Below the pieces are notes generated by a model that ran no database searches, was not told the origin of the DNA, and saw nothing but the letters and a program-made list of their open reading frames with translations. Positions 1-8,384 of a DNA stretch of 64,000 nucleotides are shown in pieces (position 1 is the stretch's first letter; every line of letters begins with the position of its first letter). The position numbers were made by a program, and so were the translations under genes. The DNA is from an uncultured Clostridium sp. (lineage in GTDB: Bacteria; Bacillota; Clostridia; TANB77; CAG-508): positions 268,413 to 332,412 of the forward strand of contig USEI01000001.1 of the NCBI GenBank assembly GCA_900553685.1, given 5' to 3'.

Positions 1-1
1 A

Positions 2-640
2 TTTACATCAGTAATGATAGATGGATCAAAATATGATTTTGAAGAAAATGTAGCATTAACAAAACAAGTTGTAGAATATGCTCATTCAAAAGGAGTTGTT
101 GTTGAAGCAGAACTTGGAAAATTAGCTGGAGTGGAAGATGATGTTAATGTATCTTCAGATGATGCTAGATATACAGATCCAGATCAAGCTTATGAATTTG
201 TTCAAAGAACAGGATGTGATTCTTTAGCAATTGCAATAGGAACAAGTCATGGTGCCTATAAATTCAAAGGTGAAGCAAAATTAAGATTTGATATATTACA
301 AAAGATTAAAGAAAAATTACCTAATACACCTATTGTATTACATGGAGCATCTTCTGTAATACCAAGACTTGTAGATATGTGTAACGAAAATGGAGGAAAT
401 ATTCCTGGAGCTAAAGGTTGTCCTGATGAAATGTTAAAAGAAGCAGGAGAAAATGGTGTTTCTAAAATAAATGTAGATACAGATTTAAGATTAGCTATGA
501 CAGCTCAGGTTAGAAAAGTATTTAATGATGACCCATCAATCTTCGATCCAAGAAAATATTTAGGCGCAGCTAGAGATGAAATAAAGGCTACAGTAGCACA
601 TAAAATAACTGATGTGTTCTGTTCAGCAAATAAAGCATAA
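2..640 (+). CDS. fba: Class II fructose-bisphosphate aldolase, C-terminal part
   Basis: Zinc-dependent aldolase that reversibly splits fructose 1,6-bisphosphate into dihydroxyacetone phosphate and glyceraldehyde 3-phosphate in glycolysis. The frame is open from the window edge (FTSVMIDGSKYDF), so the N-terminal third, about 100 residues with the first metal-binding histidines, lies outside the window. What remains has the family's EAELGKLAG segment, the metal-ligand region AIAIGTSHGAYKF, the LHGAS motif with the last zinc histidine, and the phosphate-binding INVDTDLR motif. The C-terminus is complete. The ATG at 14 is internal and not the start. A HipA-like gene follows after only 9 bases with no terminator between them, so the two are probably co-transcribed. 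Confidence 0.95.
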   Translation, partial: FTSVMIDGSKYDFEENVALTKQVVEYAHSKGVVVEAELGKLAGVEDDVNVSSDDARYTDPDQAYEFVQRTGCDSLAIAIGTSHGAYKFKGEAKLRFDILQKIKEKLPNTPIVLHGASSVIPRLVDMCNENGGNIPGAKGCPDEMLKEAGENGVSKINVDTDLRLAMTAQVRKVFNDDPSIFDPRKYLGAARDEIKATVAHKITDVFCSANKA

Positions 641-649
641 GGATTTTTA

Positions 650-1894
650 TTGGAGAAAATAGAAATTGTTAAAAGAGACACCCAAAAGCAAAATCAAGGT
701 GTCTCTAATGATAAACTAAGTAAATTAGATTATATCGTGAAAGCGGCTAAATTGTATGGTTTAGGAGAAGTTGAAATTAATGCATTAAAAGACCATGTGT
801 CAGGTAAAAATGTAAATGAATATATAGAAAGAAGATGTAAGTATCTTTTCAGATTATACGATATATACAAGAGTGAGAAATATAATGAACATTTAGATCC
901 TGATGAAAAAGGGATTATTAACTTAAATGATTTTTCTTTTGAAAAGTCAAAAAGAAGACTTGCGAACAGTAAGATAGGTGTGTTCTGGATATTAAGTTCA
1001 AATTTAGATACTTATTTAGCAACAGTTCCACCAAATAGATATACAGAAATAGAAAATAAGTTCATTGGAATATCTGAAAAAAATAATTTTTTACTTCCTC
1101 AAATTGCAAGACAAATGGGAATAGATGCTACGGTATATTATAAAGGAGAATTTACTAACAAAGATGGAGCAACTTCTACACATCATTTAACAAAAAATTT
1201 TTTATATGATGAAGAAACTTTAATACAAGGAAATTCAATTATTAAAGACACCAAAAAAAAGAAAAGAATTAATTTTGAGGCACTTTTAGATACAACTGAT
1301 AAGTATATAAAAAAATATTACAAAAAAAATAAACTACCCGAACAAGATTTAGAAAAAGCAAGAAGAGAGATAAGAGAAGGTCTTATAAAACAAACTTTAT
1401 TTAACAAATTAGTTTTTAATGAAAACGAATCAAATGAAAAATGGGGACTTATTATATGTAGTGATAAAAATTTACGATTAGCACCTGTTTTTAGTTATGA
1501 TTACTCTGCTGGTGTTGTGCCAACAATAAAAACACAACATAGAGTAGTTCAAGGTAACAAAGAAGATATACCAAGTTTTATGTTACAATATTCAAAAGAA
1601 CCTTGGTTTAGAGAATGGATAGAAAAGAAAGTATTAACTTTGGATTTAAATCAAGCAATAAGTGATATGGAAAGAAGAACTGGTGTTGAACTTACAGACG
1701 AAGAAGAAAATTATTATAGATTTTTGTTTGAAAAAATGAAAGCAAAAGTTGTAGAAGTGAGTGACTTAAATTATGATAGAGATTTAATAGAGAAAACAAA
1801 AAGACAAAAATTAGGTAATGCAATTTCAAGAGCAAAAGGAAATATTTCTGAAAAGGTTAAAGATGTAAAATCTTTTATAAAAGGTGAAAGATAA
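650..1894 (+). CDS. HipA-like kinase-fold protein, probably catalytically degenerate
   Basis: A 414-residue cytoplasmic protein with no signal peptide or membrane segment. The middle resembles HipA/CtkA-type kinases: 'LLPQIARQMGIDATVYYKGE', then 'LTKNFLYDEETLIQGNSII', then about 75 residues later 'NENESNEKWGLIICSDKN' and 'APVFSYDYSAG'. In HipA proteins that last region is the catalytic DRHxxNxG loop and the PxYD metal-binding segment; here the loop Asp and Arg are not present, so phosphotransfer is doubtful. The N-terminal 100 residues and the lysine-rich tail are not recognised. The start is TTG with AAGGA about 8 bases upstream overlapping the fba stop; no in-frame ATG is better placed. The fold assignment is inference from motif spacing. 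The coding region is certain, the function is not. Confidence 0.6.
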   Translation: MEKIEIVKRDTQKQNQGVSNDKLSKLDYIVKAAKLYGLGEVEINALKDHVSGKNVNEYIERRCKYLFRLYDIYKSEKYNEHLDPDEKGIINLNDFSFEKSKRRLANSKIGVFWILSSNLDTYLATVPPNRYTEIENKFIGISEKNNFLLPQIARQMGIDATVYYKGEFTNKDGATSTHHLTKNFLYDEETLIQGNSIIKDTKKKKRINFEALLDTTDKYIKKYYKKNKLPEQDLEKARREIREGLIKQTLFNKLVFNENESNEKWGLIICSDKNLRLAPVFSYDYSAGVVPTIKTQHRVVQGNKEDIPSFMLQYSKEPWFREWIEKKVLTLDLNQAISDMERRTGVELTDEEENYYRFLFEKMKAKVVEVSDLNYDRDLIEKTKRQKLGNAISRAKGNISEKVKDVKSFIKGER

Positions 1895-1928
1895 AAAGTT
1901 CTACATATTTAATATGTAGAACTTTTTT
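1894..1928. terminator. Bidirectional intrinsic terminator between the HipA-like gene and smpB
   Basis: Perfect 14-bp stem (1894-1907 with 1913-1926) around a 5-base loop, with A-rich and T-rich flanks on both sides, so it can end the plus-strand fba transcript and the convergent smpB transcript. Confidence 0.85.
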
Positions 1929-1986
1929 GACAAATATAAATTATATATGTGATAATAAAATTTTATTAAATATTAAAGATAATACC

Positions 1987-2433
1987 TTATTTATTTTTTA
2001 AAGCTCTTTGTATTTTCATTTCTGCATCTTTTTTTGCTATATCTTGACGCTTATCAAATAATTTTTTACCTTTACCTATTCCAATTTCTAGTTTTACTTT
2101 ATTTCCTTTCATATACATTTTTGTTGGTATAAGAGAAATACCTTTTTGTTTTATCATACCAAATAACCTATTTATTTCATGTTTATTTAACAATAATTTT
2201 CTAGTTCTAATAGGATCTTTATTAAATATATTTCCAAATTCATAAGGACTTATGTGCATGCCATAAATAAAAACTTCACCATCTTTTATATTAACATAAG
2301 TGTCCTTTATATTAACTTTTCCATTTCTTATAGATTTAATTTCTGTTCCTGTAAGGACAATACCAGCTTCTATAGTGTTTTCAATAGTATAATTATGATA
2401 GGCTGTTGGATTTTTGGCAAGTATTTTTTCCAT
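1987..2433 (-). CDS. smpB: SsrA-binding protein SmpB
   Basis: SmpB binds the tRNA-like part of tmRNA and delivers it to stalled ribosomes for trans-translation. The 148-residue length is typical. Visible family features are the N-terminal [21 protein letters not shown] strand region, the [12 protein letters not shown] segment, 'HISPY' and the basic C-terminal tail with [18 protein letters not shown], which becomes helical in the ribosome. The start ATG at 2433 has AAAGGA upstream. It is a single-gene unit converging on the fba/HipA-like operon. tmRNA itself (ssrA), often nearby, is not in the adjacent sequence. Confidence 0.97.
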   Translation of the reverse strand: MEKILAKNPTAYHNYTIENTIEAGIVLTGTEIKSIRNGKVNIKDTYVNIKDGEVFIYGMHISPYEFGNIFNKDPIRTRKLLLNKHEINRLFGMIKQKGISLIPTKMYMKGNKVKLEIGIGKGKKLFDKRQDIAKKDAEMKIQRALKNK

Positions 2434-2567
2434 TTGTTAAATCCTTTCTTTAAATTATTGTAATATATATATCACAAATTGACATTTTTGTCTATTGAAA
2501 AATTCTTAAAAATATTTAGATAATGGAGTTTTGAATAATTCGAATAATTTTATATAGAATAATATAT

Positions 2568-3164
2568 ATGAATCAAATACTTTTTAATAAAAAAGACAAT
2601 AAGAAAAAATATATATTTAAAGTTCAAGCTGTTATTTCAATTTTTCTAGCTGCTATATTTATTTTTGATATTATAATGAATTATAATAATAATGAAAATT
2701 TAGAAAATATATCAAAGATTATTGAAAAAAATATAAGATTAAATTCAATTTATGAAACAGAAAAACAGAGTAACACTTCATCTTATTTTGGAAAAATATA
2801 TATAGAAAAAATAAATTTAGAATATGCTGTATTTAATAGATTAACAGACGAACTTTTAAAAATTTCACCATGTAAATTTTATGGAAATAACATGGAAGAA
2901 AAAGGTAACATTTGTATAGCAGGACATAATTATAATGATGATAGGTTTTTTGGAAAAATTGATGAATTAGAGCTAAAAGATAAGATTGCTTTATATGATT
3001 TACAAGGAGAGAAATATGAATATATAGTATTTGACATATTTGAAACAGATGAAAATGATACATCAGTATTAGAAAATACCAAAAATTATGAGCTAACTCT
3101 TGTAACTTGTAATAATTCAAACAAAAAAAGAGTTATTGTGAAAGCATACAGAAAAGAATTTTAG
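2568..3164 (+). CDS. Sortase (class D-like transpeptidase)
   Basis: A 198-residue membrane-anchored sortase. One transmembrane helix lies at about residues 22-42, with a lysine-rich cytoplasmic start, followed by the catalytic domain outside the cell. The triad is visible: His120 in 'IAGHNY', Cys181 in 'LTLVTCNN' and Arg188 in 'KKRVIVKAY'. Sortases of this kind attach LPXTG-type proteins or assemble pili. No LPXTG substrate lies beside it, so it is probably a housekeeping or orphan sortase. The exact class (B, D or E) cannot be settled by eye. The downstream sequence is a gene remnant, so it seems to stand alone. Confidence 0.88.
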   Translation: MNQILFNKKDNKKKYIFKVQAVISIFLAAIFIFDIIMNYNNNENLENISKIIEKNIRLNSIYETEKQSNTSSYFGKIYIEKINLEYAVFNRLTDELLKISPCKFYGNNMEEKGNICIAGHNYNDDRFFGKIDELELKDKIALYDLQGEKYEYIVFDIFETDENDTSVLENTKNYELTLVTCNNSNKKRVIVKAYRKEF

Positions 3165-3186
3165 AAAATATATGATATAATCTTAA

Positions 3187-3492
3187 ATTATAATATATAT
3201 TTATTTTCATACTGTTGGTCCAATTATATATGATGAAGTTACAGACAAAGAGATTAAAGAACTACAAGAGTGTTATATAAATTCTTTAAATTTAGCAAAA
3301 GAAAACAAAATAAGGACTATTGCATTTCCTTGTATATCTACTGGAGAATTCAGATTTCCAAAAGAAGAGGCAAGTAAAATAGCGATAGAAAGTGTTGACA
3401 GATTTTTAAATGAAAATAGAGAGTATTTTGATAAAGTAGTATTTAATGTATATAAAGAGGAGGACTATAAAATATATGAACGAAACAGTTAA
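3187..3492 (+). pseudogene. Remnant of a macrodomain (ADP-ribosyl hydrolase) gene, 5' end lost
   Basis: The frame opens only after a stop at 3184 and has no start codon or ribosome binding site. It encodes the C-terminal half of a macrodomain: 'FHTVGPIIYDEVTDKE', then 'TIAFPCISTGEFRFPKEEA', the family's phosphate-loop signature, then 'AIESVDRFLNENREYFDKVV'. Macrodomains remove ADP-ribose from proteins. The N-terminal half, with the first ADP-ribose-binding loop, is absent. Its stop lies inside the start of the SirTM fragment, the operon order known for class M sirtuin loci, where the macrodomain protein reverses the sirtuin's modification. Only about 100 residues of an expected 250 or so survive. 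Confidence 0.8.
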
Positions 3493-3895
3493 TAATATTA
3501 GAAAATTAATAGATCAATCAGAATATATTTTAATTGGTGCTGGTAGCGGTCTTTCTACTTCTGCTGGAATAGAATATTCTGGAAAAAGATTTGAAGATAA
3601 TTTCAAAGAATTCATAGAAAAATATCATTTTACAGATATGTATTCATCTGGTTTTTATGATTTTGATACAGAAGAAGAAAAGTGGGCATATTGGTCAAAA
3701 CACATGTATTTAAATAATATTGGAATGAAAGCAACAGATTTATATAAAAATATATTTGAATTAGTAAAAAATAAAAACTATTTTGTAATTACAACAAATG
3801 TAGATGATCAGTTTTATAAATCAGGTTTTGATAAAAATAAAATATTTGCTACCCAAGGAAGCTATGGATATATTCAATGTAAAAATGCTTGTTAG
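3476..3895 (+). pseudogene. Truncated class M sirtuin (SirTM) ADP-ribosyltransferase
   Basis: 139 residues of a Sir2-type NAD-dependent enzyme. The N-terminal NAD-binding motif 'ILIGAGSGLSTSAGIEYS' and the central 'YFVITTNVDDQFYKSGF' and 'IFATQGSYGYIQCKNAC' are clear, then a TAG cuts the protein at the point where the family's second half should follow. Full SirTM proteins are near 290 residues. A +1 frame stays open to 3966 and may hold a residue of the original end. The start used is ATG 3476, which has GAGGAGG upstream and overlaps the macrodomain remnant by 17 bases, rather than the upstream ATG at 3446. SirTM enzymes transfer ADP-ribose to lipoylated GcvH-like carriers; neither the carrier nor the lipoate ligase is here. 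Confidence 0.8.
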
Positions 3896-3986
3896 AAGAT
3901 AGAGTAGTAAAAGTACAAGATGATATAAAATATATAATAAATTTTCTATTAAATTATAATAAATAAATTATTAATTACTATGTTGC

Positions 3987-4015
3987 TTTACAAAAATATT
4001 TAAAAATGATATAAA
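3987..4015 (+). promoter_or_regulatory. Promoter for the cyclophilin gene
   Basis: TTTACA at 3987-3992 and TATAAA at 4010-4015, spaced by 17 bases, with a TG one base before the -10 (extended -10). Confidence 0.6.
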
Positions 4016-4058
4016 TATATAGGATAAAATTATAATTAGATTTAAGAAAGAGGAAAAA

Positions 4059-4529
4059 ATGGAAGAAAAAACAATAAAAAAACCAATTGTGACAATAGAG
4101 ATGGAAAATGGAGAAATTATAAAAATAGAACTTTATCCTAGCAAAGCTCCTGAAACTGTAAATAATTTTATAAGTTTGATAAGCAAAGGATTTTATGACG
4201 GATTATTTTTTCATAGAACAATACCAGGATTTATGATTCAAGGAGGAGATCCAGAAGGAAATGGTACAGGCGGTCCGGGCTATGGAATTAAAGGAGAATT
4301 TAAAGAAAACGGTGTAGAAAATACAATTTCTCATTTAAGAGGGGTAGTATCAATGGCAAGAAGTAATATGCCAAATTCAGCAGGATCTCAATTTTTTATT
4401 GTAACAGATGATTCTACATTTTTAGATGGAAAATATGCTGCTTTTGGTAGTGTATTAGAAGGTATGGATACAGTTGATAAAATAGTAAAAACCAGAGTAA
4501 TTACAAGGAGTCCTTTTGGTCGGAGGTAA
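4059..4529 (+). CDS. Cyclophilin-type peptidyl-prolyl isomerase, frameshifted near the C-terminus
   Basis: Cytoplasmic cyclophilin that speeds proline cis-trans isomerisation. The domain shows 'APETVNNFISLISKGFYDG', 'FHRTIPGFMIQGGDP' with the catalytic Arg, 'SMARSNMPNSAGSQFFI' and 'LDGKYAAFGSVLEGMD'. The frame ends early at 4527 after 'RSPFGRR'. An extra base around 4521 breaks it: the next frame continues with 'GGKDRPIDPPVMKKVTVE' and stops at 4614, giving the normal family ending. So the gene is 4059-4614 with a one-base insertion, either a true mutation or a sequencing/assembly error. The last strand of the barrel would be lost in the truncated product. A good promoter lies at 3987-4015. 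Confidence 0.9.
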   Translation: MEEKTIKKPIVTIEMENGEIIKIELYPSKAPETVNNFISLISKGFYDGLFFHRTIPGFMIQGGDPEGNGTGGPGYGIKGEFKENGVENTISHLRGVVSMARSNMPNSAGSQFFIVTDDSTFLDGKYAAFGSVLEGMDTVDKIVKTRVITRSPFGRR

Positions 4530-4703
4530 AGATAGACCAATAGATCCACCAGTTATGAAGAAAGTAACAGTAGAAACTTTTGGAATTACTTATCCAGAAC
4601 CAAATAAATTATAAAATCAATATTTTATTTTAGTTAAAAATATAAAGATTTTTTAAGAAAATATTTTCAAGTAATAATATAAATAATAAAGGAATATGAT
4701 ATT

Positions 4704-5504
4704 TTGAATATATATAAAGTTTTAAATGAGATAATAGAATATATAGAAAATAATTTAGAGGAAGATATCAGTTATTCTAGAATAGCTCAAATTATGGGAG
4801 CAAATGAATATACTACTAAAAGAGTATTTTCATTACTTGCTAACATTTCAATATCAGAATATATTAGAAATAGAAGATTATCATCTGCTGGATATGATTT
4901 AATTAATGAAAATGAAAAAATTGTTGATATAGCAGTAAAATATAAATATGATAATGCTACTTCTTTTTCAAGAGCTTTTGAAAAATTTCATGGTGTAAAA
5001 CCAGGTTTAATAAAAAATATTCCAGAAAAATTAAGACTATTTTCCAGACTAAAATTTGATGAAAATATCAATGAAACTGTAAGTATGGAATACAGTATCA
5101 TAGAATTAGATGAGAAAATATTATATGGTGTAGGAATGAAAACTACTCATAATAAAATAAAACAAGATGCACCAATCTTTTTTAAAAAAATGAGTGAAAA
5201 ATATGAAAAAATATATGGTGAAATAGAATACGGAATGGTTAAATATGAAGACAGATTTGATAGTGATAATTATGAATATTGGATAGCATATGAAAAAGAG
5301 ATATCTGAATTTAAAAAAATAATTTTACCAAAATCTAAATGGTTGAGATTTAAAATTGATAATCAAGAACCAAAAGATATACAAAAAGTATCAACAGAGT
5401 TTTATAAAAATTTTATACCAAGTACAAAATTTAATTTGAAATCAATTCCAGAACTTGAATGGTATCACGATAATATAACAGAATTTTTAGTTGCAATTGA
5501 ATAA
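4704..5504 (+). CDS. AraC-family transcription regulator with effector-binding domain
   Basis: 266 residues. The N-terminal 100 residues carry the two helix-turn-helix motifs of AraC/XylS proteins ('DISYSRIAQIMGANEYTTKR', then 'IVDIAVKYKYDNATSFSRAF' and 'FHGVKPGL'). The C-terminal part from about residue 125 resembles the GyrI-like/AraC effector-binding domain that binds small hydrophobic ligands. Such regulators often control drug-response genes, but no obvious target gene adjoins it. The start is TTG with AAAGGA 11 bases upstream. It is a single-gene unit with its own terminator. Confidence 0.88.
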   Translation: MNIYKVLNEIIEYIENNLEEDISYSRIAQIMGANEYTTKRVFSLLANISISEYIRNRRLSSAGYDLINENEKIVDIAVKYKYDNATSFSRAFEKFHGVKPGLIKNIPEKLRLFSRLKFDENINETVSMEYSIIELDEKILYGVGMKTTHNKIKQDAPIFFKKMSEKYEKIYGEIEYGMVKYEDRFDSDNYEYWIAYEKEISEFKKIILPKSKWLRFKIDNQEPKDIQKVSTEFYKNFIPSTKFNLKSIPELEWYHDNITEFLVAIE

Positions 5505-5514
5505 TAAAAATATT

Positions 5515-5554
5515 AGACTGACTTTTTTGGTTAGCAAAAAGTCAGTCTTTTTTT
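5515..5554 (+). terminator. Terminator after the AraC-family gene
   Basis: 13-bp perfect stem (5515-5527 with 5536-5548), 8-base loop, followed by a run of Ts. Confidence 0.85.
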
Positions 5555-5606
5555 ATAAAAAAATTATATAATACCTTTGAAATATTATATATGAAGGTGA
5601 TAGATT

Positions 5607-7490
5607 ATGTGGAAATCTAAATATTATGAAATATTTTTTACTACTGATTTTGTGACAGAAGAGAGTTGGCTTATGTTTTTATCTTATATTTCAAAACTAA
5701 ATGGCTTTTTTAGAAGTTATAAAATATATATAAATTTTGAAAAAAATAATGTTAGATATTTTATCAAAACAAAACAAGAAATGCCAACAACATTAGGAAA
5801 TTTAAATGACTTTTTATTAAAAAGAATAAATAATATAGAATTTTCAAAAAAACTTTTAAAACACAAATCTCTCTATATAGTTACTAATAAGGAAAAAAGT
5901 ATTGTTGATATTTTAGACAGAAATGAAAGTAAAAAAAATAGAAAATTAGAATGGGCTGAAATAAAAATAATTCCTTACAAAAAGGATAATTACTTATTTT
6001 CTTCATTAGGAATTTTTAAGAAGAATAACAGATTAATTTATAAAAAATTTTTATTTAATTTGCCACATCAATTTTTGAGTATAGATTTTTCAAAGCATAC
6101 AAGATTTTTACATAGAAAAGATATAAAAAGGTATCTTAATATAGAAAAGACTATAGGTGTTTTTGAAAGCGATAATAAAAATGGAATTTTAAAGATTGAT
6201 GCTTTTCCATATCTCCAGGATGATTATTATTTAAATTTAAATAATTACGATTTTGATAAACATTCTATTGTAATAGGTGGTTCTGGTACAGGTAAATCCA
6301 AATTACTAAGTCTTTTGGTAAATAATATTTATAATAATTTAAATTACAAGATGAAATATAAAATAATAGTAATAGACCCACATAGTTCATTAGAAGGGGA
6401 TATAGGTGGGTTAAATAGTACTAAAGTAATTGATTTTAAAAAAGAAAAAAATAGTATAGATTTGTTTCAAACTTCTAGAAAAAATATTGTTTCAGAAACT
6501 GAAATTTTACTTTCACTTTTTAAATCAATAATGGATAAAGAATATAATTCAAAACTAGAAAGGGTATTAAGACACAGTATTTTTTTATTAATAAGTGTAG
6601 GTAGAATGAATTTTACTAATTTAAGAGAATTAATAATTAATAATGAATTTAGAAATTATATTTTAAAAAAATATAAAGAAATTCTACCAGAGCCAATTAT
6701 AAAATTCTTTTTAACTGATTTTAATGAGTTAAAAAATAAATCTCATTCAGAAGCAATATCACCAATAATTTCTTTTATAGATGAAATGAGTATATTACCT
6801 ACATTTAATAGTAAAAATAAGTTAGAAAATTTAGAAAATATTATACAAAATAATTTTTTAAGTATAATTTCTCAAGATGAGTCATCTATTGGGGAAAAAA
6901 TGACAAAAACAATTTCTGGATTAGTAATGGGGCAAATTTTTTCAATTATGCAAAAAAGACATATAGAAGAACATATAATTTTAATTATAGATGAAGTTGC
7001 AATAATTCAAAACCCAATTTTAAAAAGATTTTTATCAGAAAGTAGAAAATATAATTTATCTTTAATCCTCTCAGGACAATATTTTAATCAAATTAATGAA
7101 GATATCCAAAAAGCTATTTTTGCAAATATAATTAATTACTATACTTTTAGAGTATCAAGAGAAGATGCAATAATTTTAAGTAGAAATATGCAAATGGAAG
7201 TTGCAGTACATGATTCTTTTTTTGCTAAACTAAAAATACTTTCTGAACTTGGAAACAGAGAATGTGTATTAAGAATAAGCACAAATGGAAAAGTTTTACC
7301 TGCATTTAAAGCAAGAACATTAGATGTGATTTCACATCCAAGAATAATAGAAAAAGATGGGAAAGAAGAAGTAATAAAAGATAAATCAAAACAAAATTTA
7401 AAGAAGAAATTTTTAATTAATAATAATATTAATCTAAAAGAAATTATGAAATCACAATCAACAGGAAGGAGGAAGCTTGTAAGTGACTAA
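5607..7490 (+). CDS. HerA/VirB4-like P-loop ATPase, family uncertain
   Basis: A 627-residue protein with an N-terminal ~200-residue region not recognised and a C-terminal ATPase of the HerA/FtsK/VirB4 type. Walker A is 'IGGSGTGKSKLL' with Lys230. Walker B is 'ILIIDEVAI' with Asp462 and Glu463. The tail has the 'LILSGQYFNQINEDIQKAIF' sensor-like motif and 'FRVSREDAIILSRNM', typical of DUF87/TraC/VirB4 proteins. These are hexameric DNA or protein translocation motors. No other conjugation, relaxase or secretion gene lies within the window, so a mobile-element role is not supported by context. The stop overlaps the next gene by 8 bases, so the two proteins probably act together. There is no signal peptide or membrane segment. 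Confidence 0.8.
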   Translation: MWKSKYYEIFFTTDFVTEESWLMFLSYISKLNGFFRSYKIYINFEKNNVRYFIKTKQEMPTTLGNLNDFLLKRINNIEFSKKLLKHKSLYIVTNKEKSIVDILDRNESKKNRKLEWAEIKIIPYKKDNYLFSSLGIFKKNNRLIYKKFLFNLPHQFLSIDFSKHTRFLHRKDIKRYLNIEKTIGVFESDNKNGILKIDAFPYLQDDYYLNLNNYDFDKHSIVIGGSGTGKSKLLSLLVNNIYNNLNYKMKYKIIVIDPHSSLEGDIGGLNSTKVIDFKKEKNSIDLFQTSRKNIVSETEILLSLFKSIMDKEYNSKLERVLRHSIFLLISVGRMNFTNLRELIINNEFRNYILKKYKEILPEPIIKFFLTDFNELKNKSHSEAISPIISFIDEMSILPTFNSKNKLENLENIIQNNFLSIISQDESSIGEKMTKTISGLVMGQIFSIMQKRHIEEHIILIIDEVAIIQNPILKRFLSESRKYNLSLILSGQYFNQINEDIQKAIFANIINYYTFRVSREDAIILSRNMQMEVAVHDSFFAKLKILSELGNRECVLRISTNGKVLPAFKARTLDVISHPRIIEKDGKEEVIKDKSKQNLKKKFLINNNINLKEIMKSQSTGRRKLVSD

Positions 7491-8184
7491 TAGAGAAACT
7501 CTAGAAAAAATGAATAAAATATTTATAAATATTTTTGGAAGAGAAAATCCATATACATTGGAAGAAATTCTTTCAAAATTTGCATTTGATATAAAATTAC
7601 CTCAAAAAGTTTTAGATAGCATGACTAATAAAGAAACATGGGCAGAGTCAATAAATCCCAATAAATTTATAACACAAAAAAATATGGAATTATTTGATAT
7701 TCAACACGGATGGCTTCAAAAAAAGAAAGATATAGATTCTTTAGAAGATGTACTAAAGTACTGGAAAAAAATTAATTACACTACAACAGAACGAATTTAT
7801 GATTCTGAAAATGTACATAAGAGTGATACTATTTATAGATCTGAAAATGTGTATAGATCTTTAGATTGTAGAGAATGTAAAAATACAATTTATTGTGATG
7901 GGTGTGCAAATTCAGAATTTATTATGGGATGTCAAAGAACAAGTGGATCAAATTTTTGTATTAGAGTTGACGATTCTGGAGAATGCATAAATAGCTATAA
8001 TGTAATTTGTTCCTCTAAAATAAGTAATTCGTTTTTTATTCAAGATTGTAAAGATTTAGATGAATGTATGTTTTGCTCACATATTAGTAATAAAAAATAT
8101 TGTATATCAAATATGCAATGTGAAAAAGAAGAATATTTTACAATAAAAAAAGAAATCATTAATTGGATATTGCAAAAAAATTAA
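7483..8184 (+). CDS. Cysteine-rich uncharacterised protein partnered with the HerA/VirB4-like ATPase
   Basis: 233 residues, GTG start preceded by AGGAGGAAG and overlapping the ATPase gene by 8 bases. The first half is helical and ends near 'LEDVLKYWKKINYTTTERIY'. From about residue 105 come short repeats of S/N-x-V/C-Y/C type and from Cys129 on 13 cysteines in about 90 residues, in 'C-x2-C' and 'NS-x4-C' units such as 'CRECKNTIYCDGCANSEFIM'. This looks like a right-handed coil or metal-binding stack. It ends with 'NKKYCISNMQCEKEEYFTIK', a motif I associate from memory with uncharacterised cysteine-rich proteins of uncultured bacteria. No catalytic motif is seen. The function is unknown; the overlap suggests a partner or substrate-recognition role for the ATPase. 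Confidence 0.75.
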   Translation: MTNRETLEKMNKIFINIFGRENPYTLEEILSKFAFDIKLPQKVLDSMTNKETWAESINPNKFITQKNMELFDIQHGWLQKKKDIDSLEDVLKYWKKINYTTTERIYDSENVHKSDTIYRSENVYRSLDCRECKNTIYCDGCANSEFIMGCQRTSGSNFCIRVDDSGECINSYNVICSSKISNSFFIQDCKDLDECMFCSHISNKKYCISNMQCEKEEYFTIKKEIINWILQKN

Positions 8185-8304
8185 AAAAAGTTTGTATTAA
8201 ACAAGATAGTTTTTATATGAAGAATTAGTATATAGATTTATTAAAAATAGAAATTAAATTTAAAATAAAAAGAAAAAATTGAAAATTATTAAGTATAAAA
8301 AATG

Positions 8305-8360
8305 AAAGGCTTCTATTTTTAATTGGATTAAGTAAAGTTCAACTGATTTTAGAAGCCTTT
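8305..8360. terminator. Bidirectional terminator between the cysteine-rich gene and the PBP gene
   Basis: 11-bp stem (8305-8315 with 8350-8360) with a long AT-rich loop, Ts after the right arm and, on the other strand, a T-rich run after the left arm. It suits both convergent units. Confidence 0.65.
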
Positions 8361-8384
8361 TTAAAATATAGAATAGAATTTATA

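Noticed and set aside
2254..2463. Reading frame opposite smpB
   Set aside because: It is antisense to a certain gene, has no ribosome binding site and shows low-complexity Ile/Asn/Phe-rich sequence, as expected from AT-rich reverse strands.
4500..4530. Programmed frameshifting in the cyclophilin gene
   Set aside because: No slippery run or downstream structure at the site; a simple insertion or assembly error is more likely.
5607..8184. Calling the ATPase pair a conjugative or type IV secretion module
   Set aside because: No relaxase, coupling protein, pilin or other Vir/Tra gene lies within the window, so the VirB4-like motif alone does not support it.
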